64,000 nucleotides of DNA from Conchocele bisecta (GCA_029237695.1 CM055266.1:125664569-125728568), one strand, 5' to 3'. Shown: positions 23,052-34,808, counted from the stretch's first letter. The notes: generated by a model not told the origin, from the sequence alone. A program made the numbers and translations.

Positions 23052-23103
23052 TACAGCTTCCGGGTATGAATCTGTGCTTATGTAATAAATGTCATCTAAC
23101 AAT

Positions 23104-23192
23104 TGTGTTGATTGAATATTGCTATTTATTAAACTCGTTTACTGATTTCATTAGAAACACGACACAGCTCGTTTAATAAATATATTTTATTA
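23104..23192. repeat. Family G hairpin (G4)
   Basis: TATTTATTAAACTCGTTTAC and the return arm CTCGTTTAATAAATATA, shortened in the middle. Confidence 0.75.
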
Positions 23193-23211
23193 TTTTTACT
23201 GCGACCCTATA

Positions 23212-23420
23212 CATGCGGCTGTGACTGGCTTATTTGTTTCGCGACCAGTGTAGATCCAGATCCGCACAGCCTGATCAGGAACTGCACTGTTCGCAATTTC
23301 ATCAATGAAACACCCGTCATGCTTCTAACAAGCAATACAGATCTACAGGAATGTGTTATTGGAACAGGAGCTATACTGGTCATAATCCCATAAGCTCCAT
23401 TTCTTCAGTCACAGCCACTT
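23212..23420. repeat. Family D MITE (D8)
   Basis: ATGCGGCTGTGACTGG start and CTTCAGTCACAGCCACTTA end. The central hairpin is partly deleted. Confidence 0.85.
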
Positions 23421-23818
23421 ATAGTCATCGGCCATAAGATGATTGTTCTGTAAGGCACGTTATCTATATATAGATATATAGTGATTGTGCAGAGTTATAA
23501 ACTACGCCCTACCCAGGTACAAGTCGGTATTTTTCCGCAAACACTAAGTGATTTTCACTTTAGGCTATACTGTTGGGAATGTCAATTTGCGGGAAATAGA
23601 AAATGTCATTTGAGTGAAATAGATTTGTTCTCGATTGAGATGTCAGTTTGACGTAATAACTGATTTGTTCCCGACGTAGCCCGGCAAATGTGGCTTTCAT
23701 TTTCGCATAGTTTTGATGGCATTTCCATCTGGCCGACAGCACGTAGATCAGTAAAACATTACAGCGGTGCCGCTTAACATGCTTACTTCGTGTAGCTGTC
23801 AAGTAGAACATGTTAATA

Positions 23819-23850
23819 CAGTGGTACCTCTCAAAACCGGACACCCGTAA
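23819..23850. repeat. Family H end fragment
   Basis: ACAGTGGTACCTCTCAAAAC followed by CGGACACCC: one end only. Confidence 0.7.
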
Positions 23851-23867
23851 CATTTGAATATATTTAA

Positions 23868-24083
23868 TCCATTCAACCCTAAGTAACTGGAATGGACTGT
23901 GATGTGTTAATTTTCCGACCAATCCAATCATCACAAAATTATTTTAAGCTAGTCCTCTTCTGAAATAAAAAAATTGAAAATTTCTTGCAAAAAATGCAGA
24001 TCCTGATGAAACGGCTCGTGCCGGCTCATTTGGATCTACACTGTTTGCAAACATCACAAAAGAGGTATGTTGTGTTGAAAGGG
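23868..24083. repeat. Family B MITE (B6)
   Basis: TTAA at 23864-23867, then TCCATTCAACCCTAAGTAAC. The right end is GTGTTGAAAGGG, with a decayed TTAA. The hairpin is shortened to GATGAAACGGCTCGTGCCGG. Confidence 0.8.
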
Positions 24084-24255
24084 ATAACATTAGCGTAGTT
24101 GTCTGTAATTTTATCTCCAAGTATAATCACTGATACTGTGGGTACATCATGTGACTATAAAATCATACACACTGCATGGTACTGCACTCCACATCCGCGT
24201 ACAATGTGTCACGTCGAAAAAAATGCAACGATTTCCTGACGAGATAGCACTCAGC

Positions 24256-24432
24256 TCTACTTAGAATTATCACATAAACACCTTGTTCGTCTAGTCACCG
24301 GTGCAAATATTTGAATCCCAAGGCCGTAGGCCGCGGTTTCAAACAGTTCCCGAGTGCCACGGCAAAGGTTTACCCACGACTGGATTTGCACCGGTGACTA
24401 GACGAACAATGCGTTTATGTGATAACTCTAAC
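24256..24432. repeat. Hairpin with GTCTAGTCACCGGTGCAAAT arms
   Basis: About 45-bp arms (TATCACATAAACNCNTTGTT then GTCTAGTCACCGGTGCAAAT) flank an 80-bp loop. Single copy in the window. Confidence 0.8.
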
Positions 24433-24512
24433 GGCTGGACATGGTTGAACCGTATAATGTAACAGCTTTTCTGCCGATGCAACCTCAATTGGTCACATTT
24501 GTACTGTCCCAT

Positions 24513-24766
24513 TTGATACACACCATACCATGTTGTACTTGCGTTATTTCATGAAATACAATTACAAAATTTAACAAATTTTCCATGAATGAAGTCAAAA
24601 GTTGACAAAATTTTCATAGCAAATGCGGAATACTATTCCGCATTTTGCTATGAAAATTTCGTCATCTTTTGACGTCATTTACGGAAATTACCACATTTTC
24701 TGTAAATATATTTATGAAAAATCGCACCTGTTCTGAGGTACAAAATCGCATGGCGTGTCTCATTCG
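24513..24766. repeat. Family R foldback (R1)
   Basis: The right end AGGTACAAAATCGCATGGCG pairs with a degenerate left end. The inner hairpin at 24590-24680 has CATAGCAAATGCGGAATA arms. Confidence 0.75.
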
Positions 24767-25149
24767 AGTCAAGCCATTTGATGTTGTATCTAAGAAGATG
24801 TGTGATATCTCATGGAATATATTTACAAAATTGATGATATAAATGATGTCGAAAGTTTTTTTAACAAAACATTCATAAAAATATTTCGACAACCATCGAC
24901 GCCATTTACACAAAATATCCAAGTAACTGTAAATAGTTGCTTTTTTATCAAAAATCGCATATCTCATAGGTACAAAATCACATGGATCGTCTCATGTGTT
25001 CATGCAATATTTACTCGACAGCATTGAAAGCGGTAAAATTTGATTTCACTGATCGGTGGACAGAAACGTAATTTGTAACTACAGTAATGGGGTTTATGAC
25101 AAGTGTGGCCAGTCTAGAGCCTGATCTGTGACTACGGTTTGATAGCTGG
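24767..25149. other. Family R remnants and unassigned DNA
   Basis: A second R end (TACAAAATCACATGGATCGT) lies near 24970, and a weak family D remnant (TAATGGGGTTTATGACAAGT) near 25085. Confidence 0.5.
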
Positions 25150-25535
25150 CAAGGTGTATGATCACGTAGTACTAACAACAACAAGTACTGAAATTTTCAG
25201 AATCCATCTGATTCAAAGTACGTATTCTTGGATATTGTCCTTATTACGTAATGTATTTTGATGAAATATGGCGCATCAAATGCATCTTTTGGTGGTCTAT
25301 ATATTTGCGCCCAAACTTCTGTCGTTTTTACGAAGAATCGATTTCCGTGTCTTCTTCGATAAAACGACAGAAGTCTGTGCCAAGCTCCCTGGAGCACCAA
25401 ATGCAGCTCATGAAGACGCGTTTGCTGCACCATATTTCATCAAAATCCGTTGTATATTAAGGAAAATATCAAATAATACTTACTTTGGAGTGGGCGACGT
25501 TGTTGTTGTTGTTGTAACCACGTGATCAAGCACCT
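25150..25535. mobile_element. Family I foldback (I1)
   Basis: Ends CAAGGTGTATGATCACGTAG and CCACGTGATCAAGCACCTTG. The arms of about 190 bp contain ACAACAACAACAAG, ACGGATTTTGATGAAATATG-like and CGAAGAATCGATTTCCGTGT blocks. Confidence 0.85.
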
Positions 25536-26696
25536 TGGCTGTAGCGGGTTTGAAGTATTTATGGCCGTCCCACATCTGATCCAGTCGCAATTATGGTACT
25601 GCCAACCGACCACTTATTTGTGTTGTATTACTATTCAGTATATAAAGCACGTACTCAAAAGTAAATAAGTTGGTCCTTGCTTGCTTGCCTTGTGTGTACT
25701 GTGAATGGGAAAGCGAAAGTGTGTCCATTCTCAATAAAAACAGGGTCTGATTGCAGGAAAGTGTTATCTAAACATGCTTTTGATGAGAACAATGGAAAAT
25801 AAACAAAATATATAGCTAGTTTGAACTGTGAACACGTCATATCACTGGTATTTAACAATTGTTTCGCTCTTTGGATTTTCAAACAAAACACAACGTACTA
25901 GAGCATGCATAAAGGTGTTCCATTATGCATGTGTGTTACCTTCAGTAAACACGTTCCGTTTGAGGACTTGTACAACGTTATTGAACTGACATTGAAATAG
26001 GAAGGCTAATTAACCGGGTGTTTAATTGTTCGTACCTGGCGAATATTAGCATTTAAAGTCATCGGTCCATTATCTGCTACCAAGCGAAGAAGACCAAACA
26101 TGGTGGGAGGTTGTATTTGCAATGGAAACTAACAAGCGAGTTGATATACTTAGCTGATAACGCTGGGAACCCATGTCGCTGGTGTATGCTCGCTGTCAAT
26201 CAGATTCATACGCACGTTGATTTCCTCCGTGAAATGCGAGTCCGCTAGCTCGGGTATATGACTATATGACAGATGCAGCAACCGTGGTACAGGAACTGAC
26301 ACGTGACTATGCAAGGCTTCTGAACATGTGTGATAGACTTTATTTGGAAATAAAGCAGATTTGTCGCCGGAGCCTGTGATTCTAAGATTGACGGAGCAAG
26401 TGCTAGAAAGCTGTGCTCGAAATCCGGCCGTGTATAAGGTCGGGCGAATCTTGAAACAGCTCAGGCCTAGAGCAATCAAACCTTCTGACTTGCCTTAGAC
26501 AGGCAACTATGTGGACGAAGGAGACCAAGGGGAGTTATACTGTATGTCTTGAATACAAAATGGAGACCGCAGTGGAATCTAGACATCCATCGTACCTGCT
26601 CTATCAACTATTCGTTTAGGCGGACACAGTGTAACCCCGACTATACGAACGTGTCATGTGTCATACTCCGCCACCAGACTGACCGCGTGAAAGCAG
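25536..26696. other. Unassigned, relatively repeat-free DNA
   Basis: A 109-codon minus open frame at 26150-26479 lies in locally GC-richer sequence. It has no recognised domain or clear splice sites, so it stays uncalled. It is the best place in this stretch to look for an exon. Confidence 0.35.
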
Positions 26697-26705
26697 AGAT
26701 CTCAG

Positions 26706-26801
26706 TAGTTGCGAACGGTAACTCTTGCAATTACTCCCGTACCGTCCGTAGCTAGCTACGGACGGTACGGGAGTAGATTGCAAGAGTTACCTTCGCAACT
26801 A
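26706..26801. mobile_element. Family Q Mutator-like mini-hairpin (Q2)
   Basis: A 96-bp hairpin with TAGTTGCGAACGGTAACTC ends, bounded by the 9-bp repeat AGATCTCAG (26697-26705, 26802-26810). Confidence 0.92.
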
Positions 26802-26825
26802 AGATCTCAGGGCAGCTACACAACG

Positions 26826-27024
26826 GTCTGCGGTAATTGTGCCCAGATTATCAACGTACATCTATTGGCAATGCCAATTCGAGATCAAGCAATTTGATTG
26901 TCTGAGCCTGAGCTATAGCACAACTCAGGCTCAGACAATCAAGCTGCTTGAAGTCAAACACAATAGTAAAGAATTTTGAAATCAAGACAATTAAAAAATA
27001 TTGGCAAGATTAGCGCAGGCGGTA
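26826..27024. repeat. Family A element (A4)
   Basis: The hairpin TGTCTGAGCCTGAGCTATAG and complement is followed by TTGGCAAGATTAGCGCAGGC. Confidence 0.8.
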
Positions 27025-27132
27025 TTTTTATGTATGTCATTAATACAAAGGGAGACAATCTGGCAATCGGGATGGAGTTCAGGTTACGTTCCGGCATTGA
27101 ATTGTGCTCTTTAATTCAATGTAAACCTATGT

Positions 27133-27313
27133 TACGGAGCCCCGCAGGGGACATATAATTTATTTCGTGGGAAATAATTGTTAATTCGAGGGAACGAATT
27201 ATTATATCGTGGGAACGAATTGCTAATTCGAGGGAACACATTATTAAATTGAGGGAACGAATTGTTATTTCGTGGGAACAAATTAATAAAAAAAGCCCCT
27301 GCAGGGCTCCGTA
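27133..27313. mobile_element. Family F element (F2)
   Basis: Complete ends TACGGAGCCCCGCAGGGGAC and CCCCTGCAGGGCTCCGTA, with the 6-bp duplication CTATGT on both sides (27127-27132, 27314-27319). Only one orientation of the 21-bp unit is kept, five copies. Confidence 0.92.
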
Positions 27314-27399
27314 CTATGTCACATGATCTGAAATAAACAATAAACAATATGTAGACTGAAATACTCACCACCTGACCATCATTCTCATGATCTAGTAGC

Positions 27400-27787
27400 C
27401 AAGGTGCATGATCACGTGGTTACAACAACAACAACGTCGCCCACTCCAAAGTAAGTATTATTTGATATTTTCCTTAATATGTAACGGATTTTGATGAAAT
27501 ATGGCGCAGCAAACGCGTCCTCATGAGCTGTATTTGGTGGTCTATGGAGTTTGGCACAGACTTATGTCGTTTTTGCGAAGAATCGTCGGAGACACGGAAA
27601 TCGATTCTTCGCAAAAACGACAGAAGTTTGGGCGAAAATAAAAAGACCACCAAATGAAGCTTAACAAGACGCGTTTGATGCGCCATATTACATTAAAATC
27701 CGTTACGTAATAAGGACAATATAAAAAAATACGTACTTTGAATCGGTACTTATTGTTGTTGTTAGTACCACGTGATCATACACCTTG
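27400..27787. mobile_element. Family I foldback (I2)
   Basis: Ends CAAGGTGCATGATCACGTGG and CATACACCTTG, with the 5-bp duplication GTAGC at 27395-27399 and 27788-27792. Confidence 0.92.
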
Positions 27788-27792
27788 GTAGC

Positions 27793-28472
27793 GTTGTGAC
27801 ACTGAATTATGCTTAGAAAACATTATCTCGACAATCATGTAAGAAAATCCTCGTCATCTGAAAGTTTGCTTCAATGGCATGGCCAATTTATTTTCTGAAA
27901 ATGGAACACGATTTGCCCTTATCACTTCTGTATCCCTACACACAAGAAAAACAAATTAAAACTAACTTATTTTGGTTGCAGACTACATGTGCCTTTAATT
28001 ATAACCATATAACGAGTGTCAGATAGTAATCACACCCGTCCTGTATGCATTCTGATACTGTTCCCTAAATGTTTCAGCAGTGCTATTTAATTCAAGAATA
28101 ATGATGCCCCAATATATGTATTGAGTATTTTCAGCCACGGCCTTTAATTAAGAGAAAATTCACCAGCAACCACAATGAATATGCAATAATCAAAAATATT
28201 GTATCGCACTACTTTTTAAAATGTACTACTCATTTTACTGGAATGATACCTTCACTCGTTTGCAATCCGTGAAATGTTCCTAGGTGGATTCCATGTAGCC
28301 ATGACTAAAAGGACGTGTCATACTGTCATACTGCAGTCACTAGGCTTGATGTCTTCATTTCTCGGCAGATCTGTGCGGTAGATGCTGCCATTTGATGGCA
28401 TTTCCAGAAATCTGCGGTTTACATATTTTGTTTATGAAATGTGCATGAAACTGTAAAAATATGATCATTATA
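27793..28472. other. Unassigned AT-rich DNA
   Basis: No supported gene or repeat. Confidence 0.5.
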
Positions 28473-28697
28473 TTGGCTGTGTGTGGAGAAATGCGCGCTT
28501 ATAGTCTCTGCGACCAGTGTAAACCCAGATCAGGTTGCGCTGCTGCGCAGCCTGATCTGGGTCTACACTAGTCGCCATTCCATTGATGATACACCCGCCA
28601 TGTTCCTTAGTAAACATGTAGAGCCGTACCATGCTACAGGGGTATGCTAGCATATCAATAACTCGACTGTTCACATGTCATAAACTTCATCTCTCCT
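28473..28697. repeat. Family D MITE (D9)
   Basis: TTGGCTGTGTGTGGAGAAAT start. The hairpin is CCAGATCAGGTTGCGCTGCT. The right arm is decayed. Confidence 0.8.
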
Positions 28698-29075
28698 ATC
28701 AAAATCACACGTGTTTCTTGAGTGGATTAAGGTTTATTAAGTCATCAGCATATTTCACAGGCGGTGTAAATATTGGTAACAAATGCTTTAAAATACATTT
28801 TAAATAAGAAGCTTGCATTTTAAAGAAAATGTCACAACTTATCTTTACAGTGTAAATTCATTCTCCTTCCAAGACAGTTAACGGGAATCGTCATGGTAAC
28901 AGTGGCGTTTTACGAAAAAAGTAGCCCAAAACAATATGAGCTGACACAGTTTGATCGGAGCTTAGACGTTTCAAAATTAATTTGATTAGTTTGTACTAGC
29001 CGATCCATTTTCTTCGTGACGCATATTTTAAGGTCATCACATTTGCACCATGTCGTTTAGTTAGTGTTTCACCTC

Positions 29076-29294
29076 GCAGTGGAACATTTCTAAATCGGAT
29101 ATCCTGGTGACCTCAATGCGTCTACTCGTGTATTTCAATGCCATTTATCTGTAATAATAATGCATGTTCGTGATTACAAAGCGCACTCCATGTTTTGGAG
29201 CGTTCATACAGCTCAATTATCGTGGAACCTTTCTCAAACGGACACCCTGGGAGGTACTCCTCCCAGGGTGTCCGGTTTAGAGAGGGTCCACTGT
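29076..29294. repeat. Family H element (H3)
   Basis: A decayed left end GCAGTGGAACATTTCTAAAT and a full inner hairpin ACACCCTGGGAGGTACTCCT with CTAAACCGG-type arms. It ends CCACTGTA. Confidence 0.8.
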
Positions 29295-29737
29295 AGTAAA
29301 AAGCATGAAATAATGACATGTCTATTTAAAAATAGATTGCAGCGGTAGTTGACATGTCAGTGTCATAGTCGCGTGAGAAACGCCTGTAGATTATGATATC
29401 TCAATATAAGTTTGTAAATCGTTTCGTATCATTAATATTTAATCGTAGACACGATCTTGTTTTTTATGCAAGTACCGCTATTTTATTATACACCGTGTAG
29501 TTTCCACATGCTTCGCTACAGAGCAGAACAGTTCCGTATCGTTCGAAACTTTTCTTCCGGATCCGGTTCATTTGGCTTCTCTCGGTGTCAGCCGTGCCAT
29601 CTGTTTGTGTTGCCTAATGCAAAAAGCACATGGCGTTAATGTGTTGACCGCGGTGCTGATAGACATGTAAACGTACCAACTGGCTGATTCTATGACTCTA
29701 TTGGTTGGAAAGTATCTGGTGCAGAGTGTTTTTAGTA

Positions 29738-29955
29738 CAGTGAAACCTCTCTAAACCGAACACCATGGGAGGTTCACATGGTGTCCTGCTCAGAGAGGTT
29801 TCACTAGAAATCAGGCATTTGATCGTTCTGCGCCATATGTGTGTGCTATGCGATCACGAACAGGCATTATCACCTGAGATAAATGACCAAGAAACTCATA
29901 ACAAATAAGACCACGGGTGTTTTCTTGGTGTCCGGTTTAGAGAGGTTTCACTGTA
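29738..29955. repeat. Family H element (H4), full length
   Basis: TA-flanked CAGTGAAACCTCTCTAAACC to TTAGAGAGGTTTCACTG. A second internal end pair gives it a double-hairpin structure like H2 and H5. Confidence 0.88.
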
Positions 29956-30569
29956 AATGATGCCGAAATTGTATTGGTTATATAATCACGAAATGACATT
30001 CGTGTATTTAATGCCTATCGAAGTGTCGGCGTGCGCGCTATGAAGTGCATACATTAATTTGCTTTCAGATCTAAAATAAAAAATAAATAATGCTGAAGAT
30101 TGTCTGTTTCCTCGAGGTCTTCAACTGCCATAGATATATGTTCCATGGCGATTTATATTTGATAAAACCCTCAAATCAAATTCGCAAGCAAGTATATGTA
30201 GTAGTGGAACGTACAAATATGTAGTAGAAATGACATAATTAAAAAAACATCTGCATTATTATTTCTCCGGTATATTCACACCAATTGCCAGCACCATATT
30301 TGTATCCCGTAAATCAACACATTGAGATTGTTTTAAAAGTTCATTCGACGTTTTGCTTGAGGCGCATTGTATAAACGTTTTATGGAATGCAGAAAATACC
30401 CCCATTCCATCAAACGATATAAATTAATACGAATGTTAAATATTTATAAGCATTTACCTTAAGGACATACGATTGGGAATGTGCATTGTTTGAGATTGAA
30501 CCCCGATAACGTCGGATTAAAATTGTTGTTTGTTCTTCATTTTTGATTTACCATTGTTCTCCATCAAAT
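29956..30569. other. Unassigned AT-rich DNA
   Basis: Nothing supported. Confidence 0.5.
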
Positions 30570-30633
30570 ATGTTTGACAGCGCATGAGAATCGTCTACAG
30601 TCTAGACGATTCTCATGTGCTGCTACGACATAT
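30570..30633. repeat. Family S hairpin (S1)
   Basis: GCGCATGAGAATCGTCTACA and complement. Related copies at 57.2 and 63.3 kb. Confidence 0.85.
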
Positions 30634-30656
30634 TTCGGATAAGGAAGAAGATAAGC

Positions 30657-30894
30657 ATATATGTGTCTGCGATTGGAGAAATAGGGATAATGGGTTTTGC
30701 GACCAGTGTAGATCCAGATCAGCCTGTGCATCCGCACAGTCTGATCAGGATCTGCACTGTTCGCCATTGTATCAATGAAACACACGTCATGCTTCTAACA
30801 ATGAATATAGATCGTTATCAGGCTACATGAGTGTGCTATTTGATCAGCAGCTACACTGGTCACAAATCCCATAAACCCAGTCATGGACACATAT
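30657..30894. repeat. Family D MITE (D10)
   Basis: TATGTGTCTGCGATTGGAGA start. Almost complete, with hairpin GATCAGCCTGTGCATCCGCA. Confidence 0.88.
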
Positions 30895-30908
30895 AAGATT
30901 ACTGCCTT

Positions 30909-30943
30909 TCACGGGTGTCCGATTTAGAGATATCCCGCTGTGC
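30909..30943. repeat. Family H end fragment
   Basis: GGGTGTCCGATTTAGAGATA then CCCGCTGTG: one arm only. Confidence 0.6.
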
Positions 30944-31479
30944 CTATACATATGACCACTGCCAGACTTATTCGTGTGTTTTGCGATCATGAACAGACAT
31001 CATCATCAGAGATATTAAACATAATAGTGAAACCATTCAAATTGAACCAATCAGAAGTTTCGTGTATGTTATGTTGATACTGGGCGGTTCTGCAGTACGA
31101 ATATATGGGTAATATAAATCAACCCCAGATCCCCGATGATCATGTATTCTGATGATCACTTCATACGAGTGGGATTCGGTTACCATGAACACCAGGGTTC
31201 ATAATTCACCAAACACGACCTTTAGTATATACCATGTTTCTGATTTATTCAAATGTAAAACTTATTTTAATGACACTGGATACAATATATAAAAAAAGTA
31301 AATTATTATTTGTATGACAAACTGTATCCCGTGAACCCAGAAACCCAATATGGCGATGGACAGTAATAATTAACATACTTTTAAAATAGTTGTCATGGAG
31401 ACTTACACGATTTGCCATTCTAACCAGCATAAGCTTACGCCTCCAATACATCGCCGAAAGTACACTAGAATTACGTAAA

Positions 31480-31590
31480 ATGAAAATATATACCTACATT
31501 TTACAACAGCGTTGAGCTAGATCAGCCTGCATGAATATGCAGGCTGATCTGGCTCAACGCTGTTGTAATATGTAGGTATATATATGTCTA
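31480..31590. repeat. Hairpin TACAACAGCGTTGAGC
   Basis: Arms of about 50 bp (ATATATACCTACATTTTACA then GCGTTGAGCTAGATCAGCC) around GCATGAATATGC. Confidence 0.85.
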
Positions 31591-31692
31591 TGCTGGTTGC
31601 AAAATACAAGCTGACCTGTTTCGGCAGTCACAAACCACTCCTACAATTTGGCATTTTAACCAGCATAAACATATGTTGCATACACCTATTAA

Positions 31693-32170
31693 AGGCACAT
31701 GCCCACTCAGTAGGCACAAACTGTTCTTTATAGGAATTAAATGAAAGTGTATAATTGTGTCACTTTTCCACCAGTTATAAAAGATACGAGTGCCCGCTAT
31801 ACAGATATAATCATTTAGTAATATATATTTTACTGATAGTGACTCGCGGTGGTATCGGGCTATTTTTCAATTATTTATACTAATTAAATGCGTCTCCTGA
31901 AAAATTAATATTTTCGACAGATTGTAAAGTAGATCATAGCACATCAAAAAATGAATACAAATAATACATAGTAACGTCTGTTGACATTTTAAAGAAACAC
32001 GGTTATCGCCCCTGGTATCGGTGTGGAAATTTACGTCCGATATAAAATGTATAATAATGCCAATCAATACGTGGGGTAATGGTGAATGAATGTTTATTTT
32101 GCCAGAAAATGTCTCAGATGATGTCTCTGATATAAAGAACATGTTGTGCCTACTGAGTGGGCATGTACCT
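31693..32170. mobile_element. Family J element (J1), full length
   Basis: TTAA at 31689-31692 and 32171-32174. Ends AGGCACATGCCCACTCAGTA and GAGTGGGCATGTACCT. The 478-bp interior has no transposase and carries the shared GCGGGCACTCGTA-type and GATATCAGGGGCGATAACCG-type blocks in reverse order relative to J3. Confidence 0.9.
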
Positions 32171-32174
32171 TTAA

Positions 32175-32802
32175 TGCAGGCTGGAATTATATACACACTT
32201 CAATCTCTATTGACTTATTGCAACAGTGTAGACCCAGATCAGCATGCATCTTTGTACAGTCTGATCTCAGTATGCATTGCTTGTAAATAACAGGACAAAC
32301 ATTTTCAGGTTGTCATGGAAACTCATGTAATTTGCCATTTGAACCAGCATTGAATCTACGCCACCACTGCAACTTCTACATACGCAATTGAAACTCAGCA
32401 TGTACATCTGTGCAGGCTGATCTGGGTATACGCTGGTTACAAACAACAAGGCGAACATTTCCATATGTACATTCACAGATAATAACCGGTTTACATAGCC
32501 GAGTATCTTACCCGAGTCAGATTTAACGTAGCTTGATGTACGTACCATACAATTTGAGCGATTCAACAAAGTATAGAATCGAGTGATAACCATCTGATAT
32601 CATTTTCAAATCATTCTATATCTCCGCTGACTGTTTGCCGAGGCTAGTAATTGAATAGTTATTACTAGTTTCACTCGCGGAGTAATATTACTGGCGCATG
32701 GATATTTACATAAATTACAAAGTGGTCATGTGATTCAGACAGTTACTCCGCCCTGGTGTACAGTGTGTGTTCTGTCGTGTGCTATATAATATGTAATATA
32801 TA
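32175..32802. other. D-like fragments and unassigned DNA
   Basis: CAACAGTGTAGACCCAGATC near 32221 and TGCAGGCTGATCTGGGTATA near 32413 are separate degraded D-like pieces. No gene. Confidence 0.5.
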
Positions 32803-33308
32803 ATATGTGGCTGTGCCTGCAGAAATGCTGCTTTTTGGTATTTGCGATCAGTGCAGATCCAGGGGCCCGTTTCACTAAACTTCGTACGACTAAAATGTTC
32901 GTAAGTGCAAATTTAGAATAGTCTGTAAATTTCAATTGATGGCTTTACATTTATTGAGCATAGGCTGCATATGCAGCATATGCTCAATAAATGTAAATCC
33001 AATAATTGTTTGCAAGAAAACGTTGTTAATGTGACATTTACAGACTATGATAATTTTACACTTACGAACATTTTAGTCGTAAGAAGTTTAGTGATCCGCA
33101 TCCGCACAGTCTGATCAGGATCTGCACTTTTCGCCATTCCCTGAATGAAACATACGCCATCCTTCTAGCTAGTAATATCGATCACTATCAGGTTATAGGA
33201 GCGTGATATGTGACCGTTAACAATTTACAGGAGTTAACTTTGTTATTAATCAGGGGCTACACTGGTCACACATCCCACAAACCCCATTTCTTCAGTCACA
33301 GCCACATA
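32803..33308. repeat. Family D MITE (D11) split by a family C element
   Basis: ATATGTGGCTGTGCCTGCAG starts it and TCTTCAGTCACAGCCACATA ends it. The C element at 32862-33094 separates GTGCAGATCC from GCATCCGCACAG, which are adjacent in other D copies. Confidence 0.88.
32862..33094. mobile_element. Family C element (C3) inserted in D11
   Basis: GGGGCCCGTTTCACTAAACT start. The right end stops at AGTTTAGTG, lacking the last bases of the TIR. ATCC occurs at both junctions. Confidence 0.88.
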
Positions 33309-33500
33309 TGTGCGTCCGATGAAATTAGTGTACGTTATTAAAATTGACCTGGAAGACGTGGCTACTCATACGAATACAATGTAATACAATCTACTATAAT
33401 ATCTGCTTTGCAATCATGAACAGACACTATTAGAGGTACATTACATTTGAATGCATGACAATTGAACACAATGACGTTTTTTTGCTGTCGACATGATGTA

Positions 33501-33784
33501 GAGTGGAGCGCCGTGGCGTAATGGTTAGTGTGTCGGACTACTGATCCAAGGGTCGTGGGTTCGAGCCTGACTAGCGGCGTGCGTTGTGTCCTTGAGCAAG
33601 ACACTTTATCCACACTGCTCCAGTTCACCCAGCTGTAAATGGGTACCGATAATTCGTAGTTGCTCTGTAAATACGAATTACCGGCTTCTCTCAAAAAGTC
33701 TCTACCTCCGTTCATTCTCCCATTCTTGGGAGACGGCATTCAAGGTCCTAGAGCCAGTGCCGCCGTTAAATATAAGCATAAAAA
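33501..33784 (+). mobile_element. tRNA-derived SINE, full length
   Basis: The head is tRNA-like, with an A box in TGGCGTAATGGTTAGTGTG and a B box GGTTCGAGCC (GGTTCGANNCC). It is followed by a conserved central domain (TGTCCTTGAGCAAGACACTT and CACCCAGCTGTAAATGGGTA) of the type found in animal SINE superfamilies, then an A-rich tail. A 10-bp target duplication, ACATGATGTA, flanks it (33491-33500, 33785-33794). SINEs are transcribed by RNA polymerase III and copied by a LINE reverse transcriptase. Open frames across it are artefacts. Confidence 0.92.
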
Positions 33785-33944
33785 ACATGATGTACAAAGT
33801 TCCGCCGTCATTGAATTATTCAATAAGTAACAATTCAAATAAATACTTCGCCATGAAAAGAATCTTCAGTTCATTTGCCATATAATTTACTGAAATTACA
33901 AGCTACTGTATCAGAGTTGATAGACAACTGTATAAAATATCAGC

Positions 33945-34165
33945 ATATGTGGCCGTTACTGGATAAATGTGACTTATGGGTTTTGTGACCAGTGTATCTC
34001 CAGATCAAATAGCAAATATTTAGCCTGGTAACGATCTATATTGAAGCATGACTGTTTGTTCGTTGATGTAACAGCGAACAGTGCAGATTATGATCAGACT
34101 CTGCGAATGCACAGGCAAATCAGGATCTATGCTGGTCACAAAACCCATAAGCCCCATCACATTTT
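33945..34165. repeat. Family D MITE (D12), right end interrupted
   Basis: ATATGTGGCCGTTACTGGAT start. After AAACCCATAAGCCCCAT it runs straight into the R-type hairpin at 34166. Confidence 0.82.
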
Positions 34166-34268
34166 TCGTAAATGATGTCTAAAGTTGACACAACATTCCA
34201 AGCTCATGCGGAATTGCATTCCGCATGAGCTCTGAATTTTGTGTCAACTTTAGACATCATTTATTGAA
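34166..34268. repeat. Family R hairpin (R2)
   Basis: Arms of about 48 bp, AAATGATGTCTAAAGTTGAC and CATGCGGAATGCATTCCG-like centre. Abuts D12. Confidence 0.82.
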
Positions 34269-34560
34269 AATATTACTTATTTTTCGATTTGAATATAGCC
34301 GAAATACGACGATACGGTTCGTATTAAAGGTACATGCCCACGCAGCAGGTTACACTGTACTACTACTTTTCATTTTATGTCATGCCTTATATGAGCCATT
34401 TTTCTACCCACTAACGAGTTATTTTTAATTACGGCGCGTGTTAATTGGTGTTAAATCGCATTTTATATGCCGCGACCAGAAAGGGTATTTTCCGACCTCG
34501 TGCTATTTTTACCAACACGCGTCACGTGACACGGTCAATCATATCACATCTTTGACATGC

Positions 34561-34757
34561 TCAGTGAAGTATCAGAAGTTGAGAAGAAAAATCTCTGTTC
34601 GAGTCCAAATCTAAATCTCCAAGTAACTCTTTCCATTTGGTGATCTGGTCGCCAATATTAACCACTCTCTCTCTCTGTACTGCCTGTCCCTCAGACATTT
34701 CGCCTCTTTTTTGGCCGACGCCGTTTCATACAATTTCCGTCCTGGACGTTTCGACAT
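34561..34757 (-). pseudogene. Frameshifted N-terminal exon inside J2
   Basis: From ATG at 34757 the frame reads MSKRPGRKLYETASAKKEAK, then a basic block CLRDRQYRERE up to 34665, where a GA microsatellite lies. Beyond it, the sensible frame is shifted by one and reads VNIGDQITKWKELLGDLDLD to a TGA at 34561. Read without the shift, the frame ends after 48 codons. The basic segment followed by an NIGD...W..L helix recalls uncharacterised invertebrate proteins, but I cannot name the family. It is probably the 5' exon of the autonomous J transposon or a captured host exon, inactivated here by repeat slippage. Confidence 0.55.
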
Positions 34758-34808
34758 GTTGATATTCTTGTTTACATAATGGGAAGCCTACTGGCGCGCG
34801 TAGTATAC

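Noticed and set aside
26150..26479. 109-codon minus frame in GC-richer DNA as an exon
   Set aside because: Not dismissed entirely, but no domain, start context or splice evidence supports a call.
33508..33580. A functional tRNA gene
   Set aside because: The A and B boxes belong to a SINE head. The 3' part continues into the SINE central domain and has no closing acceptor stem.
33362..33739. A 125-codon minus frame over 33.4-33.7 kb
   Set aside because: It is the reverse complement of a SINE with clear Pol III boxes and target duplication.
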